A DNA stretch of 51,416 nucleotides from Bacteroidetes bacterium UBA5697 (GCA_002420145.1 DIHL01000070.1:1-51416), one strand, 5' to 3'. Shown: positions 15,406 to 25,601, counted from the stretch's first letter. Notes: generated by a model from the sequence alone, not told the origin. Numbers and translations: made by a program.

Positions 15406-15642
15406 ATGCAATTAGAAATTATAACACCTGATAAAAAATTATTTGAAGGACAAGTGAAATCAGCTGTATTTCCTGGTTCTGAAGGTTCTTTTGGATTAAT
15501 GAATAATCACGCAGCAATGATTGCAACTTTGAAAAAGGGCAACATTGAGTTAATTGAAGAAAATAACACAGCTCATACTTTTGAAGTAAAAGGTGGAGTA
15601 GTAGAAGTTTTTAAAAACAAAGTGATTGTTTTAGCAGAGTAA
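15406..15642 (+). CDS. atpC: F1F0 ATP synthase subunit epsilon, short form
   Basis: 78-residue epsilon subunit of the F1 rotor stalk. Only the N-terminal beta-sandwich is present (MQLEIITPDKKLFEG, FPGSEGSFGLMNNHAAMIAT). The C-terminal helical hairpin that inhibits ATP hydrolysis in longer homologues of about 135 residues is absent. Short epsilon subunits are common in Bacteroidota, so this is not a broken gene. Cotranscribed with atpD and followed by a strong terminator. Confidence 0.95.
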   Translation: MQLEIITPDKKLFEGQVKSAVFPGSEGSFGLMNNHAAMIATLKKGNIELIEENNTAHTFEVKGGVVEVFKNKVIVLAE

Positions 15643-15663
15643 TTTCTTTATCATAAAAATTTA

Positions 15664-15697
15664 AAAAGCCCTTTGTTAATTCTAACAAAGGGCTTTT
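15664..15697 (+). terminator. Rho-independent terminator of atpDC
   Basis: 15-base perfect stem (AAAAGCCCTTTGTTA at 15664-15678, its complement at 15683-15697), a four-base loop and a T-run, 21 bases after the atpC stop. Confidence 0.92.
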
Positions 15698-15703
15698 TTT
15701 ATC

Positions 15704-15780
15704 CCCCTCCAGAGGGGGTGTCCGCCAGCTGGCGGACGGGGGAGGTTGTTATCACCGGTAGCTGAGGCTCTCGAAGCTAC
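15704..15780. repeat. GC-rich palindromic repeat hairpins
   Basis: CCCCCTCCAGAGGGGG is followed by a perfect 18-base palindrome at 15720-15737 (GTCCGCCAGCTGGCGGAC) and GGGGGAGG. A second hairpin with arms GTAGCT (15758-15763) and AGCTAC (15775-15780) follows. The GC content is far above the surroundings. It looks like a dispersed repeat unit. Confidence 0.7.
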
Positions 15781-16217
15781 GACTTCTTCACTACCACACT
15801 CACTATTGCTCTCATTAAACCTAAAGGGTCTCTTGCTAATGATATAATGAGCTTTGTAATCTCATTTGCAAAAATTGTTTGTATTTAGAGTCATAAAAAA
15901 AGATTAAAAACCCCCTAAAATTAATTTTGAGACAAAAAATACGTATAAATACGGATAAAAATACGTATTTATACGTAGGGTCTTTCGTGTATTTTTCTAA
16001 AATACAATAAGTAATTTAAGCCACTTAAAATCGATGTGTGCCAAAAATCATTTTTACGGTAGTATAAATGACTATGTTTTGTAGCAGATTTACAATTTTA
16101 AATAAATAGCAATTAATCTAATAATCATAACACTTATAAAAAAATCACATACACTTAATAATTCTTTAAAATCACAAATAAATTAAATCACTACACTTAC
16201 AGCTTAAATCAAAAACT
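15781..16217. other. Gene-free stretch upstream of the giant T9SS gene
   Basis: No coding frame of note on either strand. It holds the TACG inverted repeat at 15940-15977 and then about 230 bases of very AT-rich sequence up to the ATG at 16218. TATGTTTTG at 16073-16081 resembles a -7 box with one extra T; I see no better promoter. Confidence 0.6.
15940..15977. promoter_or_regulatory. Candidate operator: 14-base inverted repeat with four TACG units
   Basis: TACGTATAAATACG (15940-15953) and its exact complement (15964-15977) are separated by 10 bases. TACG occurs at 15940, 15950, 15962 and 15972, spacing 10, 12 and 10 bases, which puts the units on one face of the helix. It lies about 240 bases before the first gene of the three-gene secreted-protein operon. 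The binding protein is unknown. Confidence 0.5.
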
Positions 16218-19200
16218 ATGAAAAAAACGTATTTATTATTATTGTTATCCGTTATTTGCAGCTTGCAAATAAATGCTCAAGGATTTTATACTATTGCACA
16301 TACTATCGATTCATTGTATCCAAATGATACTTCTGAAGATGGTTTGAAAGCTAAGGTCGAAAGAATTTCAAAGAGATGGAATGGACAATTTGATCAAAAT
16401 GGAAAATTTACAACTGCGGCACAAAACTTTAAAAATTTCGCCAATAATTTACCTAATCATCGTAGTCAAAATTCAAGTTGCACTAATGATTTTGTTCCTA
16501 CTTGGAAAGAAGTGGGTCCAAGAATGGAATCTAATAATACAAATTCATTGCAGGGCGCTGGATTAATTCATAAAATGACATTTCACCCTAATTATGATGG
16601 TGTAAATAATCAAACCATTTTTGCAATAAGTGCATTTGGTGGAATATGGAAAACAGAAGATGATGGTGAAAATTGGCAAAGATTAAATACTGATTTATAT
16701 ATTCCATTTTCCGCAACTGGTAATTTAGTAATTGACCCTATAGAGCCTAATAGAATGTATGTTACAACAGGTCATCCAAATGATGTGTTAAACATTAATA
16801 CTCCAACTGGTATAGCAGGTTCTATAACAGATTATCCTATATATACAACAGGATTATATGCTACAGATGATGGAGGAAATACATGGCAAATAATTAATAA
16901 TGGACTGGCATCAAGTAATTTGTTTAATGGCGGCACTATTTACAATATTCAAATTGATCCTGCTAATCATAACAATTTAATTTTCACATCAACAGATGGC
17001 TTGTATTATAGCGCAAATCCTGCTGGTTCACTAGTAGCATTAAATTCAATAACGTGGGTAAAAAACAATCAGTTTAGTATATTGTCAAATAATGACAATC
17101 AAATTGTAGGGTTAACATACAATCCTACTATAGATCATGGAGCTTATACTTGGTATGTTAGTGGTAAACAAATTTATACAAGCACAAATCCCTTTGGTAG
17201 TTGGTCTATATCTACAATTGTAGGTTCTGGTTTAGATTTATCGAATGGTAATTATCCTGGTACATCAGATCCAATTTATAGGATTAATATCACGAACTCT
17301 TTGTTATCAGGACAAACAAATGAAATTTACGCATTAATTTATGCAAATAATGACAAAATAGGGATTGCAAAAAAAACAGGTAATGGGAATTGGATACCAG
17401 TAACATATTTTACTGCTTATGTTTATGCTGCTTATGGCAGATCAATTGATAAAATGGCTATCATTGCTGTCCCCAATGGAGGTACAGCTCCTAATAATTC
17501 AAACTTTTATATTGGTAATAACTCTTACTATCATTACAATACCACAAATAGTACACTTTCTCAATACTATCCCAACAATAATCAGCTACATGCCGATATT
17601 CAAAGCTTAAACATTCATCCTTCACAACCAAATAAATTGTGGATTTCCAGTGATGGAGGAGTTTCGCTAAATATAAGAAATGTAAATCCATACAATGGAG
17701 GTGTTTTTAAGAATAAAGGAATACAAGCCCAATTATTATGGGATTTTGATGATTCTGAACAGGATAAAGATTATTTTTTAGCAGCCTTACAAGATAATTA
17801 TGTTCAATACACTGGAGGTTTTGCTGGTAGTGATTGGAAAATGGCTACAGGAAATGGAGGAGATGGATATAATGTGTCCATTATAGATATAGATAATACG
17901 GATGCATTAATGAAAGGTAATTCTCCTGCGCTTTATAAATTTAATTATTTAACAAATACAAAATGTATTTTTCAGAATACAGGGCCATCAATGCTGGGCT
18001 TATATTATAAACATAATCCAGATAATTATACCGAACGTTTAACTGGCGGGTATCAAATTTTAAAACATACCACATCTCCTTGTGTAGCGCCACCAAATAA
18101 TCTGGGTGGTTTTAGTATCTATTGGGATCCAGTGCTAAGAGATATGAATTTTAATTATAAAACTACAAGCCCAACAACAATAAATTATTCAAGTGTTCCA
18201 ATTTTTGAAGTTGTTTCAGGGAAAGTTGGCACTAGTACATATGCATATGGAGTAACTGGATACAAGGTTAATCAATATAATCCTAGCGTTATAGTAAAAT
18301 CTGTTAATGGATTTAGCAATCCGCCAGCTAACTCGGATAATTTCTCCGCAGTAAATGCGAATTTAGTTACAAATGCTTTATATGATGCGGCTGCTATTCC
18401 TGGCACTGCAATACCTGTTATTTCAGATATTTGCACATTACCCAATGATGGAAATAGTGTTTGGGTAAGTTCATCTGGTTTAATAAGTAACTTTAAAGTT
18501 TGGAAATCTGTAAATGGAGGCACAACCTGGACTAACGCAGATCCATATGGGACATTTGCTAATATTCCTGTTTTTGAAGTACAAGCGGTTGAAGGAGCAA
18601 ATGGGATTGTGTTTGCCGGAACTTTAGATGGAGTTTACTATACAGATAACACAATGGCAGGTCATTGGTGCAGATATGGTAATAGCCCGACCCTACAAAT
18701 ATTTACACTTAAAATGAACTATTGTAAAAATAAATTAATTGTAGGCACATACGGCCGTGGTGCTTTTGAAGTGGATTTGCCTTTTCAGCCTGTTCCAACA
18801 ACTAACATAACAACAAGCACTACTTGGTCTACTCCTCAAAACTTTCCAAACACATCAGTAACTGTTAAAACAGGTGCTATATTAACCATTCAAAACACAA
18901 CCATAAAATTTGGGCCAAATAGCCGTTTGTATGTAGAAGCAGGTGCTAAATTGGTTATTAATAATGCTACGCTGACAGCTGCATCCGAATGTGATGGTTA
19001 TTTATGGAAAGGAATAGAATTACAAGGCGATCAAAATCAAAAACAAATTTTATCAGGTAGTTTTTATCCTTATCATGGTTGGTGTGTGATGACAAATAGT
19101 GCAACAGTGCAAAATGCAGAAGCAGGTATTAAAAGTTATGCAACTATTAATGGTGATGGTTGGAGCATTGATTGGGCAAAAATGGGTGGCGGTATTGTGC

Positions 19201-21404
19201 AATGCACGAACGCAAAATTTATAAATTGTCGTGAAGGAGCCAAATTTATCCCTTACACTAACAAAAACGCACTCAATCAAATTGTAAATGATAAGTCGTT
19301 TTTTACAACTAATCAGTTTTTAACGGATGTAACTACTGCAATAAATTATTTTAATCCTGAATCTCATATAACCATGTGGGGCACCAGAGGCATTGGTTTA
19401 ACATCAAATATTTTTAAAAACAATACGCCTTCCTCTTATGCGGTTTCAAAACGTGGTAATGGTATTGTAACATGGGATGCAACTTTTACAACAACTACTC
19501 CTTGTTTAATTTTTGGTAAAACAGATTGTAATACTTATGGTACACCAAACCTTTTTGAGAATTTATATTATGGAGTGGATGCAGGGGCTAGTGTTGCCAC
19601 AGCTATTGCAAACATCAATGTCTCTAAATTTGAAAACAATCATCGAGGTATTATTTTGCGTGGTACCACGCAAAGTTCAGTTTTTAGAAACTTAATTAAT
19701 ATTGGTGATGGTTATCTTGAATCAAATGGTGTTGGTACTGGTATGGTTTATAATTACCCTTATGGTTTATACTTGGATGTGTGTGATGCCTATAATGTAA
19801 AAGAAAATACCTTTAATGATAATACCAATAACGCTACCGATACCGACTATGGAATTATTGTGAGCAACACTGGTATTAATACTAATATGCTTAAGCAAAA
19901 TACGTTTAGCAACGTGGCTTATGGCATACAAGCACAAGAAGAAAACTACGACCTGCAACTCAAATGCAACAAATTTACCGTAGCTACCATTAATGCCGCC
20001 GATGTTAATGTAATGGGCTTGCAAATGCAGGGCTCTATTGCCCAACAACAAGGAGGATGTGTGTCGGGTGATGCAACAGTATTACCTGGGAATGAATTTA
20101 GTCATACCTGCGGTAGCGCTAAAGATTTAAATAGCAATGGCAATGTATTGTATCAAGTAACTTATAATACCAGAACAACTCCAAATGTAGAGTTACCACA
20201 ATTGGGGTGTTATATTACTACTGATTATTTTGTTAATTTGTGTAATCAAGCAGGAAGTGGTATTGTATGCGCCACACCAACCGGAGGGCATTTACGTTTG
20301 GCACAAAATAATGCCGGGCAGCAGTTGCAAAGTATGAGCAATACCATTGCCGCCAAACAACAGTTGTTAGTTGATGCCGATGCTCAAAGTTTATATAGCA
20401 GCATTAATAATGGAACTAACGAAGCCACACTAAAACAAAACTTAATACAAGTAGGACCTTATTTAAGTGATAATGTATTACTGGCTTTTATAAACCATAC
20501 ACCAAGTTATACAGATGCTACGCTTAAGGATGTTTTAGTTGCCAATAGCCCCTTAAGTTCAACAGTGTTAGCAGCCTTTAATCAATTAACAATAACAAAT
20601 GTTACCAAAAATCAAATTTTAACAGCACAAACAGGTATGAGTCAACGTACGTATTTGCAAAACGAGATTAAATATTATACCACAGCCCGTGTATTATTAT
20701 ATAACGATATCATTAACGATGTGTTAAATGATAGCACCAACACAGCAGTGTATGATACTTTATATACGAAGTTAGATTTTACGATTAGTCCTCAATCGCG
20801 CAACTTATACATCAGTGCTTTAATGGAGCAAGGTAAGTTTGGGCAGGCTCAGGCACAAATTGCCGTGATGCGCCAGGCAGGGGAAAGTGCTGAAACTTGC
20901 GATTATTTAGATGCCATATTAGCTCTAAAACAACAAACGAATAAAACAAGTGCTTACCAAACCAACACCGCTATTTCATCAAAAATAAATCCATTACTTA
21001 GTAAATGGCCGTTGGGCAAATCGGTTAATGCCAATGTATTGCACAGCGCCTTATTTGGTAAAAAATATAAAGAGCAAGTGTATGTAGATTATACAAAACC
21101 ACAAAACCAAAGATTTGTTGAAGAGGAAAAGCCTGCTTTAATAGAAAAAGAATTGCAGGTTTTGGCTTTTCCTAATCCGGCAAATAATGTCATTACATTT
21201 AAATTAGTAAATGCTGAATCAAAAAGTAATTGCACAATTAGTTTATTTGATATTAGAGGCGAAATTTTACTTAACTTTAACTTAAATGAATCAGAAGAAA
21301 TGCGAACTATCTCTTTAGAAAACTATAGTAGTGGTGTGTATTTTTATAAAGTTGAAGATAATGAGAAAGTGTTGCAAACTAACAAATTGATTATAATTAA
21401 ATAG
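16218..21404 (+). CDS. Giant secreted protein: Asp-box propeller, beta-helix region, T9SS type A sorting domain
   Basis: 1728-residue exported protein. Signal peptide 1-20 (LLLLLSVICSLQINAQ). Residues about 95-860 look like a sortilin/Vps10- or BNR-type propeller, with Asp-box motifs TEDDGENWQ (about 146-153), ATDDGGNTWQ and SVNGGTTWTN. Residues about 870-1330 resemble a right-handed parallel beta-helix, with short N-rich turns (NIFKNNT, VSKFENNHRGI, KENTFNDNT). A helical, Q- and A-rich segment follows (about 1370-1620). The type A sorting domain (FPNPANNVITF, LFDIRGEIL, GVYFYKVED) ends it. No catalytic residues are recognisable, so an adhesive or binding role is only inference. The stop overlaps the next start by one base. 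Confidence 0.85.
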   Translation: MKKTYLLLLLSVICSLQINAQGFYTIAHTIDSLYPNDTSEDGLKAKVERISKRWNGQFDQNGKFTTAAQNFKNFANNLPNHRSQNSSCTNDFVPTWKEVGPRMESNNTNSLQGAGLIHKMTFHPNYDGVNNQTIFAISAFGGIWKTEDDGENWQRLNTDLYIPFSATGNLVIDPIEPNRMYVTTGHPNDVLNINTPTGIAGSITDYPIYTTGLYATDDGGNTWQIINNGLASSNLFNGGTIYNIQIDPANHNNLIFTSTDGLYYSANPAGSLVALNSITWVKNNQFSILSNNDNQIVGLTYNPTIDHGAYTWYVSGKQIYTSTNPFGSWSISTIVGSGLDLSNGNYPGTSDPIYRINITNSLLSGQTNEIYALIYANNDKIGIAKKTGNGNWIPVTYFTAYVYAAYGRSIDKMAIIAVPNGGTAPNNSNFYIGNNSYYHYNTTNSTLSQYYPNNNQLHADIQSLNIHPSQPNKLWISSDGGVSLNIRNVNPYNGGVFKNKGIQAQLLWDFDDSEQDKDYFLAALQDNYVQYTGGFAGSDWKMATGNGGDGYNVSIIDIDNTDALMKGNSPALYKFNYLTNTKCIFQNTGPSMLGLYYKHNPDNYTERLTGGYQILKHTTSPCVAPPNNLGGFSIYWDPVLRDMNFNYKTTSPTTINYSSVPIFEVVSGKVGTSTYAYGVTGYKVNQYNPSVIVKSVNGFSNPPANSDNFSAVNANLVTNALYDAAAIPGTAIPVISDICTLPNDGNSVWVSSSGLISNFKVWKSVNGGTTWTNADPYGTFANIPVFEVQAVEGANGIVFAGTLDGVYYTDNTMAGHWCRYGNSPTLQIFTLKMNYCKNKLIVGTYGRGAFEVDLPFQPVPTTNITTSTTWSTPQNFPNTSVTVKTGAILTIQNTTIKFGPNSRLYVEAGAKLVINNATLTAASECDGYLWKGIELQGDQNQKQILSGSFYPYHGWCVMTNSATVQNAEAGIKSYATINGDGWSIDWAKMGGGIVQCTNAKFINCREGAKFIPYTNKNALNQIVNDKSFFTTNQFLTDVTTAINYFNPESHITMWGTRGIGLTSNIFKNNTPSSYAVSKRGNGIVTWDATFTTTTPCLIFGKTDCNTYGTPNLFENLYYGVDAGASVATAIANINVSKFENNHRGIILRGTTQSSVFRNLINIGDGYLESNGVGTGMVYNYPYGLYLDVCDAYNVKENTFNDNTNNATDTDYGIIVSNTGINTNMLKQNTFSNVAYGIQAQEENYDLQLKCNKFTVATINAADVNVMGLQMQGSIAQQQGGCVSGDATVLPGNEFSHTCGSAKDLNSNGNVLYQVTYNTRTTPNVELPQLGCYITTDYFVNLCNQAGSGIVCATPTGGHLRLAQNNAGQQLQSMSNTIAAKQQLLVDADAQSLYSSINNGTNEATLKQNLIQVGPYLSDNVLLAFINHTPSYTDATLKDVLVANSPLSSTVLAAFNQLTITNVTKNQILTAQTGMSQRTYLQNEIKYYTTARVLLYNDIINDVLNDSTNTAVYDTLYTKLDFTISPQSRNLYISALMEQGKFGQAQAQIAVMRQAGESAETCDYLDAILALKQQTNKTSAYQTNTAISSKINPLLSKWPLGKSVNANVLHSALFGKKYKEQVYVDYTKPQNQRFVEEEKPALIEKELQVLAFPNPANNVITFKLVNAESKSNCTISLFDIRGEILLNFNLNESEEMRTISLENYSSGVYFYKVEDNEKVLQTNKLIIIK

Positions 21405-22879
21405 TGCGTTTAAAGGTAACATATTGCATTGTGCTATACTTAGTTTGCAAATTAAGTATAGCACAGTCGTATTTTAATAACAGATATGATAATTTTAATA
21501 ATGGTGATATTTCAACTGGAATTAACTTGTTTAATGGAAACTACTTAATCTATGGTTGTGCTGCGAATAATTTTAGTCTTTATTCCTTGAATTTAGGAAT
21601 AGTAAACTATACTGGAACAAGAATTAAGAATAGAACTTATAATTGGAATTCAAATTTAATAGTGCCAAATATTAATAAATGTATTATTACTTCTAATAGT
21701 TATTTTACAATCGGTGGTACAAATTTCTATAAAACTGATACTAGCCTTGTATTTACTTGGAAAATCGATCAAAACTTAGATAGTATAGCATATCATCAAT
21801 ATGGATTTATTAATCAAACAAATCAGCTCAACGGAATTATTAAAAATGATATATATATATATATGACTGGATGGGTGGACAGTTTGTATCAAAACTCTGA
21901 TATCTTATTAATAAAAGCTGATACGGCTGGTAATGAAATTTGGAAAAAGAAAATAGGCGTACCAACTTATGATGAAACAGCCTATTGCATTAAACAATGT
22001 ACTAACGGTAATTTGTTAATTGGAGGGTTAAAACAATTACATGGTACCTCAACTCAGGGTCCATTTGTAATGAGGATAGATACTAGTGGCGCAGTTATTT
22101 GGCAAAACTTTTATCCATCCGCAACCTATGCCAATGGCAGTTTTGATGTGATGGAGTTACCCAATGGAGATATTGTATTTACAGGAGGTAAAGCCTATAA
22201 TATAACATCTCAAGGCACTATGCGCCGCCCTATGTTTACCAAGGTAGATGCCGGAGGTAATTTAATTTGGCAAAAGGAATATGGAGAGAAAGCATTTGGT
22301 CATGATTTTTTTACTTTTTTAATAAATGAAAAAAATAATTTTGTGGTATCTGGTGAAAAATTTCAGTTGGACAATTCTGCCAACGGAATGGTTTACGAAA
22401 TCAATCAAAATGGTGATAGTTTATTTAGCAGAGAATATGCGGTGCAGCCCGGTAGCCAAAATTATTTTAGAGATTTAGTACAAGCACCCGATAAGGGTTA
22501 TGTGTTTTCGGGTTTTATAAGTCCCATATTTGCAAACGGTGGCACAGGCAACCAAGATATTTGGTTACTAAAAACAGATAGTACCTTTTGTGAGGGTGCT
22601 TTTAATTGCGGCTATCCAACGGGTGTAAAAGAGATGAGTTATTGGGATGAAGTTATTGGAGTGAGTCCAAATCCAACAAGTGATGTTTTAAATATTAGTA
22701 GTCGTTTTAGTTTTGAGAAAGTAGAGTTGTTAAGTGTTACAGGACAAGTTTTAATTCGGGAAAATACAAGTTCAAACAACTTAGCTCTTATAACAAATAA
22801 CTTAACTAATGGCATTTACTTTGTAAAAGTTAGTTATAGTAATGGGATGAGTATTACTAAAAAAGTAATTAAACTATAA
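21404..22879 (+). CDS. Secreted beta-propeller-like protein with T9SS type A sorting domain
   Basis: 491-residue exported protein. The start is GTG 21404, whose G is the last base of the previous TAG stop; it opens a plausible signal peptide (VTYCIVLYLVCKLSIAQ). The body has repeats of about 50-60 residues with LLIKADTAGNEIWKKKIG, FVMRIDTSGAVIWQNFY, MFTKVDAGGNLIWQKEYG and MVYEINQNGDSLFSREY. This pattern, a strand ending in D-x-x-G-x-x-x-W, is typical of PQQ-like/delta-60-type beta-propellers. The C-terminal 80 residues (VSPNPTSDVLNISS, GIYFVKVSYSNGMSITKKVI) are a type A sorting domain. Ligand unknown. Confidence 0.8.
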   Translation: MRLKVTYCIVLYLVCKLSIAQSYFNNRYDNFNNGDISTGINLFNGNYLIYGCAANNFSLYSLNLGIVNYTGTRIKNRTYNWNSNLIVPNINKCIITSNSYFTIGGTNFYKTDTSLVFTWKIDQNLDSIAYHQYGFINQTNQLNGIIKNDIYIYMTGWVDSLYQNSDILLIKADTAGNEIWKKKIGVPTYDETAYCIKQCTNGNLLIGGLKQLHGTSTQGPFVMRIDTSGAVIWQNFYPSATYANGSFDVMELPNGDIVFTGGKAYNITSQGTMRRPMFTKVDAGGNLIWQKEYGEKAFGHDFFTFLINEKNNFVVSGEKFQLDNSANGMVYEINQNGDSLFSREYAVQPGSQNYFRDLVQAPDKGYVFSGFISPIFANGGTGNQDIWLLKTDSTFCEGAFNCGYPTGVKEMSYWDEVIGVSPNPTSDVLNISSRFSFEKVELLSVTGQVLIRENTSSNNLALITNNLTNGIYFVKVSYSNGMSITKKVIKL

Positions 22880-22881
22880 AT

Positions 22882-24186
22882 ATGAGAAATATAATTATTC
22901 TGTATTGTGTGTTTTTAACAGGCAATTTTATGTCGCAAAACCCCAATTGGTTATTGTTTGATCATACAAATGCTCCATTTGTTAATGATAGTATTAATTG
23001 GGTTGAAGTAGATAGCAATAATGTAAAATGGATTGGTACCCAGAATGGATTATATAGTTTTAATAATAATGCTTGGACAGTTTATAATACTCAAAATTCA
23101 AATATACCTAATAACAGAATTGATAAATTTAAAATTGCATTTGATAATACAATATGGTTTTTAAATCATAATAATGGTTTTATAAAATTTAAGAATAATA
23201 CTTTCACTTTATACAATAAGAGTAATTTATCATCATTGCCCACGGATAGTTTATTAGGATTAGCCATAGATAGTAATGATGTGTTTTTTTGGACAGATAA
23301 AAATGGAGTTATAAAGTTTAATTCTTTAACAAATTCTATTTATGTTATGGATACAACAAATTCTTGCTTGAAATCTGTTCAAAAGTTGGTTTTTCATAGT
23401 AATCATACATTATATGGCGAATGTAAAAATCCAGGAAACTCTTTTTCATCCCCTCAAAATAAAGCAGATAGTATTTTATTGGCAAATAATTTTACAATTA
23501 TTAACGCTAACACTCCCTCTATAAATTATTGTTTTATGAATTTATTTAATTTTTGTGATTATTATAGAGTGCTTGTCGATAGATATAAAAATAGGTATGA
23601 AATAGTTAGTTTGTATACAGGTAATCAAACTTCAGATTATAGGTTAAGAACATATGATTATAATAACATCCTATTAAGTGACGTTTCATATAATCAGACT
23701 TTTGATAATCAAATTGCTACTAATACACATGGGCGTTATTTTATTAATAATGCGGCAGGAACTGATTTTTTTAGCCCAACAATATTTAGCACAAGCTTTC
23801 AAGGATTTTACGGGGTATGGAATACCATTATACCTAGCACTGTTATTATTAATTTCGACATTGATTCACTAAATAATGTCTGGATTTCAACTCCTGCTGG
23901 GCTTGTAGTATATAATGATTTAGGAGTGATAACTAATATTTATAGCACATCATCTATTAATACTATTTTTTACCCAACTCCAACTACCAATTTGGTAAAT
24001 ATTAGAAGTAACGAAAAAGTTAGTACTATTGAATTAAACAATTTAACTGGTCAAATTTTATTATCAGAAACAATAAATAGTAAAGAGCATGAATTACAAC
24101 TCCAAAACTTTGCCAATGGTATTTATTTTGTAAAAGTTGTTTATGCTAACGGGATGAGTTTAACTAAGAAAGTAGTTAAACAATAA
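22882..24186 (+). CDS. Secreted two-component-propeller-like protein with T9SS type A sorting domain
   Basis: 434-residue exported protein two bases after the previous stop, third of the operon. Signal peptide about 1-18. Residues about 20-330 contain repeats like WVEVDSNNVKWIGTQNGLYS, followed by FNNNAWTVYNT, and IDSNDVFFWTDKNGVIKFNS. This D-x-x-N-x-x-W-x-G-T-x-x-G-L pattern occurs in the propellers of Bacteroidota hybrid two-component sensors, but no kinase or membrane helix is present. The sorting domain at the C-terminus (FYPTPTTNLVNIRS, GIYFVKVVYANGMSLTKKVV) closely matches that of the preceding gene, so the tail was shared or duplicated. Confidence 0.8.
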   Translation: MRNIIILYCVFLTGNFMSQNPNWLLFDHTNAPFVNDSINWVEVDSNNVKWIGTQNGLYSFNNNAWTVYNTQNSNIPNNRIDKFKIAFDNTIWFLNHNNGFIKFKNNTFTLYNKSNLSSLPTDSLLGLAIDSNDVFFWTDKNGVIKFNSLTNSIYVMDTTNSCLKSVQKLVFHSNHTLYGECKNPGNSFSSPQNKADSILLANNFTIINANTPSINYCFMNLFNFCDYYRVLVDRYKNRYEIVSLYTGNQTSDYRLRTYDYNNILLSDVSYNQTFDNQIATNTHGRYFINNAAGTDFFSPTIFSTSFQGFYGVWNTIIPSTVIINFDIDSLNNVWISTPAGLVVYNDLGVITNIYSTSSINTIFYPTPTTNLVNIRSNEKVSTIELNNLTGQILLSETINSKEHELQLQNFANGIYFVKVVYANGMSLTKKVVKQ

Positions 24187-24212
24187 CTCAGTGTTGTTGC
24201 AACGGCTTCATC

Positions 24213-25601
24213 TTATTTTAAAGCCTCTACTAATTTTTCAAAACTAACTTCCTCTTGTGTTCCCGTAACCATGTTTTTTAGCATAACGGTATTATTTACC
24301 ATTTCGTTACCACCAACAACGCCTACAAAAGGAATTTGTTTTTTATCAGCATACTCAAATTGTTTGGCAATTTTCTTCACCACATCAGGATATACTTCGG
24401 CATTAATACCAGCAGCTCTTAGTTTTGATACTAAGCCTACACAGTGCATTAATTCTGCGTCTCCAAAGTTGGCTAATAAAATTTTAGTGGTAGATACTTT
24501 ATTAACGGATTCTGGAAATAAATTTAATTCTTCCATCACATCATAAATTCTATCAATACCAAACGAAATCCCAACTCCCGATAAACCTTTTAATCCAAAA
24601 ATACCCGTTAAATCATCATAGCGTCCCCCACCTAAAATACTAGGCGTAAATGTTCCCGCATTGGCTTTGGCTTCAAAAATAGTTCCTGTATAATAGTTTA
24701 AACCTCGAGCTAGGGTAATATCTAACTCTACTTTAATGTGTTTAATCTCAATCGTTTTTAAATTAGATAGTAAGAAATTAATTTCTTCAATTCCTTTTTT
24801 CCCAATTTCGCTATTTGCTAAAAATGTATTTAATACAGCTACTTTCTCTTCGTTAGATCCAGATAAATCAATTAAAGGTTCTAGTTGTTTAATCGCAGAT
24901 TCGGAAATTCCTTTTTCTTGTAATTCTTTGACGACTCCTTCTTTACCAATTTTATCTAGTTTATCAATGGCAACAGTGATATCAATAATTTTATCGCTGG
25001 CGTTTAAAATTTCAGCAATGCCACTTAAAACTTTACGGTTATTAAATTTTACTAAAACTGGAATATTTAATTCGGCAAATGATTTATCCATCATGGCAAT
25101 TAATTCTAATTCATTAATTAATGAGTTAGAGCCAATCACATCGGCATCGCATTGATAAAACTCACGGTAACGTCCTTTTTGAGGCTTATCAGCTCGCCAA
25201 ACTGGTTGTACTTGATAACGTTTAAAAGGATAAGTAATGGCATGATTGTTCATAACCACATAACGTGCAAAAGGAACGGTTAAATCGTAACGTAATGCTT
25301 TTTCGGTTAAGTGTTCGGAGTTGTATGATTTTTCTAATGACGTTTCGAATTCTTTTCTTAATACTTCTTTTTTATCGTCTTTACTTTCGTGAATACGAGA
25401 GTTTAATACTTTAAAAATTAATTGATCGCCTTCTTCGCCATATTTACCAGTTAAAGTACTGATGTTTTCCATACACGGCGTTTCAATAGGCGCATAACCA
25501 AATAATTGAAAATTAGCTTTGACGATATTGAAAATATATTGACGTTTCTGCATTTCTGCAGGTCCGAAATCTCTGGTGCCTCTTGGAATGGATGGTTTCA
25601 T
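24213..25601 (-). CDS. hisS: Histidine-tRNA ligase
   Basis: 462-residue class II aminoacyl-tRNA synthetase charging tRNA-His in the cytoplasm. RGTRDFGPAEM opens the protein. Motif 2 is VQPVWRADKPQKGRYREFYQ, with CDADVIG following. ELDITLARGLNYYTGTIFE and GGGRYDDLTG are the histidine-specific motifs, and the C-terminal anticodon-binding domain contains FVGVVGGNEM. It converges with the T9SS operon, leaving only 26 bases, with no clear hairpin between. TACATTTT upstream (25611-25618 region, minus strand) is a near -7 box. Confidence 0.98.
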   Translation of the reverse strand: MKPSIPRGTRDFGPAEMQKRQYIFNIVKANFQLFGYAPIETPCMENISTLTGKYGEEGDQLIFKVLNSRIHESKDDKKEVLRKEFETSLEKSYNSEHLTEKALRYDLTVPFARYVVMNNHAITYPFKRYQVQPVWRADKPQKGRYREFYQCDADVIGSNSLINELELIAMMDKSFAELNIPVLVKFNNRKVLSGIAEILNASDKIIDITVAIDKLDKIGKEGVVKELQEKGISESAIKQLEPLIDLSGSNEEKVAVLNTFLANSEIGKKGIEEINFLLSNLKTIEIKHIKVELDITLARGLNYYTGTIFEAKANAGTFTPSILGGGRYDDLTGIFGLKGLSGVGISFGIDRIYDVMEELNLFPESVNKVSTTKILLANFGDAELMHCVGLVSKLRAAGINAEVYPDVVKKIAKQFEYADKKQIPFVGVVGGNEMVNNTVMLKNMVTGTQEEVSFEKLVEALK

